Position numbers and translations under genes: made by a program. The notes beneath the pieces are model-generated. The model ran no database searches, was not told the origin of the DNA, and was given only the letters and a program-made list of their open reading frames with translations. From positions 1-5,302 of the forward strand of contig VGCB01000237.1 of the NCBI GenBank assembly GCA_016870235.1: DNA of 5,302 nucleotides, written 5' to 3'. Source of the stretch: Actinomycetota bacterium. Lineage in GTDB: Bacteria > Actinomycetota > Thermoleophilia > Gaiellales > Gaiellaceae. This document shows positions 1-5,302 of this stretch, piece by piece (position 1 is the stretch's first letter; the number at the start of each line of letters is the position of its first letter).

Positions 1-1182
1 GTCGACCTCGAGCGGGCGAAGAGCCGAGGTGACGACCTCACCGGGCGGCGCGTACACGCCCGTGTAGGCGAGCATCAGCGCGTCCGCGACCGGCCGCTCG
101 CCGCGCCTGTCGGACGGGGTGTTGAGGACGACCCCGTCGAACGCGAGCGTCGAGGAGCCGCCGGAGTCCATCGCCGCCGCGGTGACGGCGCCGAGGCGCA
201 CCATCGCCTGCGCCAGGCCCCAGTTCGTGACCCCGACGCTCTCGGCGGAGCGCCCGTCGACGGTGACGAGCAGGAGCCGCCCGTCCGCGGTCTGGCCGAC
301 CGCCGTGCGCGGGAAGCGCGGGCCGAGCTGCGACTGCAGGAACTCCTCGTTCGCGCGGAACACCGGCTTCCCGTCGCGCACGATCACCGGGCCGCCCCCG
401 ACGGCGTGCACGACCTCGGGCCACTCCGGCCGGAGGATCAGCTGGATCGCCACCTCGGAGCCGACCGGCGCTTCGGCCTGGAGCTCCGCCGCGGCCGATC
501 CGGTCGCGACGAGGACGGCGCCCCCGGGAGGGATCGGCACCGGTGCGCTCGCCTGGCGCAGCTCCAGCACCGGCGCCGTCAGGTCGGCGCCCGGCGCGGG
601 GAGCGGCAGCGGGAACAGGATCGCCACGACGGCGCCGGGGACAGCGGGCGTGACGCTCCCCCACGAGCTCGAGAAGAGCGCGATCTCGTTCGGTCCGGGC
701 GCCTGGTTCAGGTCGTCGAGCGGATGCGCCTCGCCGGTCGCGCGCCACGTCGCGAAGAACTGGACACGCTGGACGTCGAGCCGGCCGTCGAGCGTGATCC
801 CGACGCTCGACCTGCCACCCGTCGGCGGGTGGATCAGCGCCGTGTCGCGCATCAGGATCCCGCTCGGCCGACCGACGGCGAGGTCGAAGAAGTCGGCGTT
901 GACTCCGACCATCGTCGCCTCCCCGGCGAGGCGCTTCTGCATCGACGTCACCGTCTCACGGCCGACGATCGTGTCGGTCGCGAGGACCGGCCTGAGGTCG
1001 TAGAGGCCCCCGGGCCTCGGCGCCCGGACGACGTGCAGCACGAGGGGGCCCTGCAACGTCCGCTGCGCGATGCGCTCGTACGTGACGCCCGGAAGCAGCT
1101 CGCGCGGCGACGCCGCACCCGAAGCGGCGGCGAAGACGGTGGCGAGGAGAAGCGCAACGACGATGATCCGAAGCCGGGTCAC
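1..1182 (-). CDS. Exported phosphodiester glycosidase family protein (NAGPA domain), C-terminus cut by window edge
   Basis: The frame is open for 394 codons from a GTG at 1182-1180 to base 1, with no stop, so only the C-terminus is missing. Residues 1-24 form a signal peptide: basic MTRLR, a hydrophobic core (IIVVALLLATVFAAA), then a small-residue cleavage region near SGAAS. The protein should therefore be secreted or surface-exposed. NAGPA (PF09992/COG4632) landmarks follow in order: GVNADFFD (N95-D100), GGGPVIVRDGKPV (from G262), PRTAVG (291-296), VDGRS (308-312), MDSGGSST (338-345) and N354-TPSDRRGERPV (to 365). The family's best-known member removes GlcNAc from a phosphodiester; bacterial members are often annotated as exopolysaccharide-related and their substrates are mostly unknown. 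The usual LDGGGS motif reads MDSGGS here. A less conserved stretch of about 150 residues separates the NADFF and GGGP motifs. The start is chosen because it puts the signal peptide directly at the N-terminus, although the frame stays open upstream. The gene diverges from dedA. Family assignment is firm; substrate is unknown. Confidence 0.9.
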   Translation of the reverse strand, partial: MTRLRIIVVALLLATVFAAASGAASPRELLPGVTYERIAQRTLQGPLVLHVVRAPRPGGLYDLRPVLATDTIVGRETVTSMQKRLAGEATMVGVNADFFDLAVGRPSGILMRDTALIHPPTGGRSSVGITLDGRLDVQRVQFFATWRATGEAHPLDDLNQAPGPNEIALFSSSWGSVTPAVPGAVVAILFPLPLPAPGADLTAPVLELRQASAPVPIPPGGAVLVATGSAAAELQAEAPVGSEVAIQLILRPEWPEVVHAVGGGPVIVRDGKPVFRANEEFLQSQLGPRFPRTAVGQTADGRLLLVTVDGRSAESVGVTNWGLAQAMVRLGAVTAAAMDSGGSSTLAFDGVVLNTPSDRRGERPVADALMLAYTGVYAPPGEVVTSALRPLEVD

Positions 1183-1190
1183 CGCACCCC

Positions 1191-1196
1191 AGGCTA
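1191..1196 (-). promoter_or_regulatory. Putative -10 element, leaderless start of the NAGPA gene
   Basis: On the minus strand TAGCCT (TANNNT pattern) ends 8 nt before the GTG at 1182, so a transcript would begin at or next to the start codon. Only a GGGG run lies between them, and it is too close and too poor to be a normal Shine-Dalgarno sequence. No convincing -35 is seen; that position falls inside the 1206-1264 inverted repeat. This is inferred from pattern only. Confidence 0.35.
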
Positions 1197-1205
1197 GCCT
1201 TTTTA

Positions 1206-1264
1206 CCGAGCTCTCTCGCGTCTGCTGGGTGAGGGGCCGACGTAGCAGACGCGAGAGAGCTCGG
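1206..1264. repeat. Perfect 21-bp-arm inverted repeat in the divergent intergenic region
   Basis: Arms 1206-1226 and 1244-1264 are exact reverse complements (core GAGCTCTCTCGCGTCTGCT) around a 17-nt spacer (1227-1243, GGGTGAGGGGCCGACGT). Single-stranded, this would form a very stable hairpin. A T5 run (1200-1204) precedes it on the plus strand. No T-run follows the stem on either strand, so it is not a classical intrinsic terminator. It starts about 10 bp upstream of the putative -10 of the minus-strand gene and occupies its -35 region. It could be an operator, a REP/MITE-like dispersed repeat or a structural element; the sequence alone does not decide. Confidence 0.85.
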
Positions 1265-1274
1265 ATCCTGAAGC

Positions 1275-1291
1275 AGGGGGAAGGTCCCCCT
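1275..1291. repeat. Small G/C hairpin next to the long inverted repeat
   Basis: AGGGGG (1275-1280) and CCCCCT (1286-1291) are perfect complements around the 5-nt loop AAGGT. It begins 11 bp after the long inverted repeat. GACCCCTTA follows it on the plus strand, with no T-tract. It may be part of the same intergenic element. Function is unknown. Between it and the dedA promoter (1292-1412) I see no gene and no clear site. Confidence 0.5.
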
Positions 1292-1412
1292 GACCCCTTA
1301 GGTGCAAGTGCACACGGTCATGCCCGCGGTGTTCTGGCACCGAAGGGAGCGTACGGCGTCCGACGGGCAGCGCGGCTTCACTCGGCCGATCCAGTGCTCC
1401 GCCCGGAGGGGT

Positions 1413-1418
1413 TAGCAT
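1413..1418 (+). promoter_or_regulatory. Putative -10 element, leaderless start of dedA
   Basis: TAGCAT matches TANNNT and ends 6 nt before the GTG at 1425, which places transcription initiation at about the start codon. A GGAGGG-like purine run at 1405-1411 is 13 nt from the GTG, too far for a good ribosome binding site, and it lies upstream of the proposed transcript. No TTGACA-like -35 is seen near 1390. Confidence 0.4.
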
Positions 1419-1424
1419 TCCTCC

Positions 1425-2099
1425 GTGCCCGTCGGATCCGTGCTGAGCGGCATCACGGAGGCCGTCACCGGCGTCGTCGGAGACTACGGCCTCTACGCGG
1501 TGTTCCTCCTCATGCTGGTCGACGCCGTGTTCCCGGCGGCGAGCGAGCTCGTCATGGTGTACGGCGGCGCCCTCGCCGCGGGCGCCTTCGTCGGCGAGGA
1601 GGCGAGCCTCTTCGGCCACGCCTTCTCGTCCGGCTTCTCCGGCTACCTCGCGATCTCGATCGCCGGCGCGCTCGGCTACCTGATCGGCTCGGTCGTCGGC
1701 TGGGGGATCGGCCTGCGCGGCGGGCGCCCGCTGCTCGAGCGGCACGGGAGGTGGTTCCACCTCGACGAGGCGAAGCTCGACCGCGCGGAGGCCTGGTTCG
1801 AGCGGCGCGGGGAGTGGGCCGTCTTCGTCGGCCGCGTGACGCCGGTCGTGCGCTCGTTCATCTCGATCCCGGCCGGCGTCTTCCGGCAGCCGCTCGGCCG
1901 CTACACGACGCTCACCGCGCTCGGCTCCCTGATCTGGTGCCTGCTGTTCGCCGGCTTCGGCTGGGCGGCCGGGAAGAGCTGGGAGCGCTTCCACCACGAG
2001 TTCCGCTACGTCGACTACGCCGTCGTCGCGATCGTCGTCGCCGCCGCCACCTGGATCGGCTGGCGCTGGCTCCGGCGGCGGCGCGCGGTCACTGCCTGA
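1425..2099 (+). CDS. DedA family integral membrane protein (VTT/SNARE-associated domain)
   Basis: This is a 224-residue protein starting at GTG 1425, a normal length for DedA proteins. It is located in the cytoplasmic membrane; characterised relatives flip undecaprenyl phosphate or phospholipids and support envelope integrity. The N-terminal re-entrant/TM region (about 21-53) carries the family pattern FPAASELVMVYGG (36-48), corresponding to the FPPIPSE-type motif with its acidic E41. A glycine-rich TM follows (about 76-97: GALGYLIGSVVGWGIG). The conserved FVGRVTPVVRSFISIPAG is at 134-151, with R137, P140 and R143 in the places typical of the family. Two more TM segments are at about 162-182 and 198-215, and the tail is basic (RWLRRRR). 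The GTG is supported by the -10 element just before it and by full family length. It is monocistronic as far as visible, with a hairpin 14 nt after the stop. Substrate is inferred from the family only. Confidence 0.9.
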   Translation: MPVGSVLSGITEAVTGVVGDYGLYAVFLLMLVDAVFPAASELVMVYGGALAAGAFVGEEASLFGHAFSSGFSGYLAISIAGALGYLIGSVVGWGIGLRGGRPLLERHGRWFHLDEAKLDRAEAWFERRGEWAVFVGRVTPVVRSFISIPAGVFRQPLGRYTTLTALGSLIWCLLFAGFGWAAGKSWERFHHEFRYVDYAVVAIVVAAATWIGWRWLRRRRAVTA

Positions 2100-2113
2100 G
2101 CGAGTGCGGCTTC

Positions 2114-2153
2114 TCGCAGCGTTGCACCCGAAACCGGGTGAAACGCGCTGCGA
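2114..2153 (+). terminator. Hairpin after dedA, possible U-tract-less terminator
   Basis: TCGCAGCG (2114-2121) pairs with CGCTGCGA (2146-2153), and inside this CACCCG (2125-2130) pairs with CGGGTG (2135-2140) around the loop AAAC. A small internal loop joins the two stems; alternatively GCGTT/AACGC can extend the inner stem. It starts 14 nt after the dedA stop. No T-run follows (CCGCTTCAGG), so termination would need the strong GC stem alone, as proposed for some high-GC actinobacteria. The hairpin is seen; the role is inferred. Confidence 0.45.
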
Positions 2154-2223
2154 CCGCTTCAGGATCACGCCCGTCCGGTGTCTCCGCACCGTCCTGGCAT
2201 GGCCGGCGTGCAGCAAGCATGGG

Positions 2224-2277
2224 AGTGCGGTGTCTCACAACAATCGTTTCCGGTCTAACGTTGTGAGACGCCGCACT
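2224..2277. repeat. 18-bp-arm inverted repeat upstream of the aminotransferase gene
   Basis: Left arm 2224-2241 (AGTGCGGTGTCTCACAAC) and right arm 2260-2277 (GTTGTGAGACGCCGCACT) are reverse complements except for one T/G position, which is a wobble pair in RNA. The spacer is 18 nt (AATCGTTTCCGGTCTAAC). This stretch is less GC-rich than its surroundings. It ends 21 bp before the putative -10 at 2299, covering the -35 neighbourhood, and no T-tract follows. Possible roles are an operator for the sugar operon, a second terminator for dedA, or a dispersed intergenic repeat. The rest of the gap (2154-2223) shows only a weak 5-bp stem (CGGTG/CACCG, 2176-2191). Confidence 0.8.
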
Positions 2278-2298
2278 AGGTGCCGAAAGCGAGGGGAC

Positions 2299-2304
2299 TA
2301 CACT
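2299..2304 (+). promoter_or_regulatory. Putative -10 element, leaderless start of the sugar operon
   Basis: TACACT fits TANNNT well and ends 7 nt before ATG 2312, predicting a transcript that begins at the ATG. An in-frame TTG at 2306 would lie upstream of that transcript start, which favours the ATG. GAGGGG at 2291-2296 is 15 nt from the ATG, too far for a typical Shine-Dalgarno sequence. No clear -35 is seen; the inverted repeat 2224-2277 ends just about there. Confidence 0.5.
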
Positions 2305-2311
2305 GTTGAGC

Positions 2312-3388
2312 ATGATCCCGCTCGTGGACGTGAAGGCGCAGTACGCGCCGTTCATCCCGCAGCTCCAGGAGCGCTTCGCCCGGGCGCTCGAGACCGGGCA
2401 GTTCATCTTCGGCCCGGAGGTCGTGGACTTCGAGCGCGAGGCCGCCGACGTCCTCGGCGTCCCCCACGCGATCGGCGTCGGCAACGGCACCGACGCGCTC
2501 GTGCTCGCGCTCGAGGGGATGGGGATCGGCCGTGGCGACGAGGTCGTCTGCCCGTCGTTCACGTTCTACGCGACCGCGGAGGCGATCGCCCGGGCGGGCG
2601 CGACCCCGGTGTTCGCCGACATCGACGCGGAGACCCTGAACCTCGCGCCGGACGACGTCGCGCGACGCATCACCCCCCGGACGAAGGCGATCATGCCGGT
2701 GCACCTGTTCGGCCGGCCGGCGCCGCTCGCCGAGCTCTCGGCCTTCGGGCTGCCATTGATCGAGGACGCCGCTCAGGCGTTCGGGGCGGACGGGGTCGCG
2801 AGCGCCGGCGTCTGCTCCACCTTCAGCTTCTTCCCGACCAAGAACCTGTTCGCGCTCGGCGACGGCGGCCTCGTCGCCTGCCGCGACGACGAGGTCGCAG
2901 AGCGGATTCGCAAGCTCCGCTTCCACGGCTCGCTCGACAAGAAGCACTTCGAGCTCGTCGGCACCAACTCGCGGCTCGACGCGATCCAGGCAGCGTTCCT
3001 GCGCGTGCTGCTGCCCGAGCTCGCCGGCTGGAACGCCTCGCGTCGGGAGGGCGCAGCCCGGTACGCGGAGCTCGGGCTCGGTGACGCCGTCGAGCTGCCG
3101 GTGGACGAGCCGGGGCACGTATACCACATGTTCGTCGTCCGCTCGCCCGAGCGCGACGCGATCGCGGCGTCGCTGAGGGAGGCCGGCGTCTCGTCGGCGG
3201 CCTACTACACGATCCCAACGCATCTCCAGCCCGCGATGCGCCATCTCGGCTGGGAGCGCGGCTCCCTGCCCGAGACCGAGCGCGCGGCGGCGGAGAACCT
3301 CGCCCTTCCCCTCTGGGGCGGGATCACCGCAGGCGTCCAGGAGCGCGTCGCCGCCGCGGTTCGGGCCGCCGTGGGCGTGCCGGCGTAG
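2312..3388 (+). CDS. DegT/DnrJ/EryC1/StrS family PLP-dependent sugar aminotransferase
   Basis: This 358-residue protein has normal length for the family. It transfers an amino group, usually from glutamate, to a keto-sugar nucleotide in the cytoplasm using pyridoxal phosphate. Visible landmarks are IPLVDVKAQY (2-11), GQFIFGPEVVDFE (29-41), the phosphate-binding GNGTDAL (57-63), SFTFYATAEA, VHLFGRPA, IEDAAQAFGA with the PLP-ring aspartate D152, and FSFFPTKNLFALGDGG with the Schiff-base lysine K177. NSRLDAIQAA (219-228) and a C-terminal IPTHLQPAM follow. By eye it resembles the WbpE/QdtB/FdtB branch (3-keto sugar aminotransferases) more than the PglE/PseC 4-keto branch, so the exact substrate is unclear. 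The loops before IEDAAQ and before the lysine motif look a few residues shorter than in WbpE. I prefer ATG 2312 over TTG 2306 because of the promoter position and because family members begin close to this point. The downstream dehydratase starts 3 nt after its stop, so the two are almost certainly cotranscribed. Confidence 0.92.
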   Translation: MIPLVDVKAQYAPFIPQLQERFARALETGQFIFGPEVVDFEREAADVLGVPHAIGVGNGTDALVLALEGMGIGRGDEVVCPSFTFYATAEAIARAGATPVFADIDAETLNLAPDDVARRITPRTKAIMPVHLFGRPAPLAELSAFGLPLIEDAAQAFGADGVASAGVCSTFSFFPTKNLFALGDGGLVACRDDEVAERIRKLRFHGSLDKKHFELVGTNSRLDAIQAAFLRVLLPELAGWNASRREGAARYAELGLGDAVELPVDEPGHVYHMFVVRSPERDAIAASLREAGVSSAAYYTIPTHLQPAMRHLGWERGSLPETERAAAENLALPLWGGITAGVQERVAAAVRAAVGVPA

Positions 3389-3391
3389 GGC

Positions 3392-5302
3392 ATGCCGCTC
3401 CGGCGCCGCCTGCGCTCCCGCCTCAGCCGTCAGGCGCTCATCGCCTTCCTCCGGCACCGCCTCTGGCAGGTGGCGATCGACGGCGGCATCGTCGTGCTCG
3501 CGTGGTGGCTCGCGTGGAAGCTGCGCTTCGACCAGGTGCGGCCGCCGTTCTACGACCACTACCTCGAGCCCGACGTCGTCGCGGTCGTGGTCGCGATCAA
3601 GCTGCCGATCTTCCTGCTCGCCGGGGTGTACCACCACTGGTGGCGGTACGTCTCGACCCGTGACATGTGGGCCGTCCTGCGCGGCGTCGTCGTCTCGTCG
3701 GCGGTCGTCTTCGGTGCGTTCACGCTGTTCTCGAGCTACCGCGCCGACGTGCCGCGCGGGGTCTGGTTCATCGACGTGCTCCTCTGCCTCGCGTTCATCG
3801 CGGGCGTCCGGCTGCTGACGCGAACGATCATCGAGCGGCCGCTCTCCGGCGCGATCGTCGCGCGCGGCCGGGAGGTCGTGATCGTCGGCGCAGGCGACGC
3901 GGCGCAGCTCGTCGTGCGCGAGATGCAGCGGAACCCGGCGCTCAACCTGACGCCGATCGGGATCGTCGACGACGACCAGCGGAAGAAGGGCCTCCGCGTC
4001 CACGGCGTCCGCCTCCTCGGCGCGATCGACGACCTGCCCGAGATCCTGCGCGAGCGCCGGCCGGACGAGGTGCTGATCGCGATCCCCTCGGCGGCCGGCT
4101 CGCTGCGGGGGCGGATCGTCGAGATCGCCCGGGCGGCCGGCGTGCCGGTGCGGACCCTGCCCAGCCTCTCGCAGCTCGTCGCCGGCGACCACGACCTGGC
4201 GCGGCAGCTGCGCCCCGTGCAGGTCGAGGACGTGCTCGGCCGCGAGCCCGTCGTCGTCGACCTCGAGGCGATCTCCGGCTACCTCGCCGGCGAGGTCGTG
4301 CTCGTCACGGGCGCGGGTGGGTCGATCGGGGCCGAGCTCTGCCGGCAGATCGCGCGGATCGGCCCGGCGCGGCTCGTCCTCCTCGATCACTCGGAGCCGG
4401 CGCTCTTCGAGATCGATCGCGAGCTGTCGCGCGAGCGGAGCTTCAAGCACGCGGTCGCCGTCGTCGCCGACGTCAAGGACGCGACGAAGATGCGGCAGGT
4501 CTTCGCGCTCCACCGGCCGGCGATCGTCTTCCACGCGGCGGCGTACAAGCACGTGGCGATGCTGGAGGCGAACCCGATCGAGGCCGTCCGGAACAACACG
4601 CTCGGGACGCGGGTCGTCGCCGACGTCGCCGTCGAGACCGGCGCCAAGCGGTTCGTTCTCGTCTCGACCGACAAGGCCGCGAGCCCGCAGACGATCATGG
4701 GCCAGTCGAAGGCGGTCTGCGAGTGGATCGTCGAGACCTACGGGCACCGCGATGACGTCACCACCCGCTTCTCGGCCGTCCGTTTCGGCAACGTGCTCGG
4801 CTCCTCCGGCTCGGTGATCCCGATCTTCCGCCGGCAGATCGAACGGGGAGGGCCGGTCGGCGTCACGCACGCGGACATGACCCGCTTCTTCATGACGATC
4901 CCCGAGGCGGTGCAGCTCGTGATCCAGGCCGGTGCGATGGCCGAGCGGGGGCAGGTCTACGTCCTCGACATGGGCGAGCCGGTGAGGATCCTCGACCTGG
5001 CCGAGAAGATGATCCGCCTGTCCGGCAAGGAGCCCTACACAGAGATCCCGATCGAGTTCATCGGCCCGGCGCCGGGTGAGAAGATCCACGAGGTGCTCGT
5101 CGGCGACGGCGAGCTCGAGACGCCGAGCGGCCACCCGTCGATCCGGCGCGTCATGCGGCCGCCGGTCGACGACGAGTGGCTGCGCAGCGAGCTCGAGCTG
5201 CTCGAGCGGATCGTCGAGACCGGCGACGGCGCGCAGCTCGTCGCCGAGCTCGGGCGCGTCGTCGGGGAGCCGCGGCGCTCGGGCGTCGACGCCGCGCCCG
5301 CC
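3392..5302 (+). CDS. Membrane-anchored nucleotide-sugar 4,6-dehydratase, WbpM/CapD/PglF type (C-terminus at window edge)
   Basis: The frame is open for 637 codons from ATG 3392 to the last base with no stop. Large relatives are about 600-660 residues, so little is missing. Four N-terminal TM segments lie at about 27-46, 62-84, 94-116 and 123-142. A first Rossmann-like domain has VVIVGAGDAA (162-171). The catalytic SDR domain has the NAD(P)-binding TGAGGSIG (306-313), HAAAYKHV, STDKA (S425, T426, D427, K428) and MGQSK with M436 and K440. Met at the usual Tyr position is the known S-M-K arrangement of WbpM/PglF-type large dehydratases, with the TDK residues participating. RFGNVLGSSGSVIP and PGEKIHEVL complete the family signature. 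Relatives convert UDP-GlcNAc to its 4-keto-6-deoxy derivative at the membrane face, the first step to bacillosamine, QuiNAc or FucNAc. The start is 3 nt after the aminotransferase stop with no good ribosome binding site, suggesting coupled translation. The precise nucleotide sugar is not provable here. Confidence 0.93.
   Translation, partial: MPLRRRLRSRLSRQALIAFLRHRLWQVAIDGGIVVLAWWLAWKLRFDQVRPPFYDHYLEPDVVAVVVAIKLPIFLLAGVYHHWWRYVSTRDMWAVLRGVVVSSAVVFGAFTLFSSYRADVPRGVWFIDVLLCLAFIAGVRLLTRTIIERPLSGAIVARGREVVIVGAGDAAQLVVREMQRNPALNLTPIGIVDDDQRKKGLRVHGVRLLGAIDDLPEILRERRPDEVLIAIPSAAGSLRGRIVEIARAAGVPVRTLPSLSQLVAGDHDLARQLRPVQVEDVLGREPVVVDLEAISGYLAGEVVLVTGAGGSIGAELCRQIARIGPARLVLLDHSEPALFEIDRELSRERSFKHAVAVVADVKDATKMRQVFALHRPAIVFHAAAYKHVAMLEANPIEAVRNNTLGTRVVADVAVETGAKRFVLVSTDKAASPQTIMGQSKAVCEWIVETYGHRDDVTTRFSAVRFGNVLGSSGSVIPIFRRQIERGGPVGVTHADMTRFFMTIPEAVQLVIQAGAMAERGQVYVLDMGEPVRILDLAEKMIRLSGKEPYTEIPIEFIGPAPGEKIHEVLVGDGELETPSGHPSIRRVMRPPVDDEWLRSELELLERIVETGDGAQLVAELGRVVGEPRRSGVDAAPA

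Noticed and set aside
119..1197. Plus-strand open frames opposite the NAGPA gene
   Set aside because: They are Arg/Ser/Pro-rich with no motifs, whereas the minus-strand frame carries a signal peptide and the complete order of NAGPA motifs.
1200..1264. Rho-independent terminator formed by the T5 run and the long palindrome
   Set aside because: The T-run precedes the stem on the plus strand and becomes an A-run after the stem on the minus strand, so neither orientation gives a stem followed by U residues. It also lies between divergent gene starts.
1203..2216. A 337-codon minus-strand open frame opposite dedA
   Set aside because: Composition is typical of antisense shadow frames, with no hydrophobic pattern or motif.
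2100..2223. Possible tRNA or small structured RNA after dedA
   Set aside because: There is no T-arm consensus, anticodon arm or acceptor pairing. Only the local hairpin at 2114-2153 is convincing.
1070..2266. A 398-codon plus-strand open frame running through the intergenic region and dedA
   Set aside because: It is Arg-rich and low in complexity, crosses the palindrome, and overlaps dedA in another frame; dedA has clear family motifs.
3667..4817. Alternative-frame plus-strand open frames inside the dehydratase gene
   Set aside because: They are Arg/Ser-rich shadows, while the frame beginning at 3392 is continuous and matches the WbpM/CapD family from end to end.
2276..5134. A 952-codon open frame on the minus strand opposite the aminotransferase and dehydratase genes
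   Set aside because: Its translation is dominated by Arg, Asp, Glu, His and Ala with no recognisable domain. It is the usual by-product of strong G/C third-position bias in the two well-supported plus-strand genes.

Overview
The window is GC-rich DNA (roughly 70% G+C) with strong G/C preference at third codon positions. It has GTG starts and putative leaderless promoters. This suggests a high-GC actinobacterial lineage, possibly Thermoleophilia-like, but nothing here fixes the taxon. It reads as an ordinary chromosomal segment concerned with cell envelope and surface polysaccharide. I see no transposase, phage, CRISPR, toxin or defence gene, and no rRNA or tRNA.

Layout: (1) positions 1-1182, minus strand, hold an exported NAGPA-domain phosphodiester glycosidase whose extreme C-terminus lies beyond the left edge. 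(2) Positions 1183-1424 are a divergent intergenic region with a perfect 21-bp-arm inverted repeat and a small G/C hairpin. (3) Positions 1425-2099, plus strand, encode a DedA/VTT-family membrane protein. (4) Positions 2100-2311 are a non-coding gap with a hairpin just after dedA, an 18-bp-arm inverted repeat and a putative promoter. (5) Positions 2312-3388 encode a PLP-dependent DegT/DnrJ/EryC1/StrS sugar aminotransferase. (6) Three bases later, 3392-5302 and past the right edge, lies a large membrane-anchored nucleotide-sugar 4,6-dehydratase of the WbpM/CapD/PglF type, complete except perhaps for the last few residues.

The last two genes look like a translationally coupled pair making a 6-deoxy amino- or acetamido-sugar nucleotide for a surface glycan, probably the start of a longer polysaccharide operon to the right. 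DedA (lipid-carrier or phospholipid flipping in characterised relatives) and the NAGPA protein (a family often linked to exopolysaccharide genes) fit an envelope theme, but that link is inferred from position only. All three transcription starts that can be proposed share one architecture: a TANNNT -10 element 6-8 nt before the start codon, with no well-placed Shine-Dalgarno sequence. The two long inverted repeats are the most unusual non-coding features. I found no evidence for a new multi-gene system.
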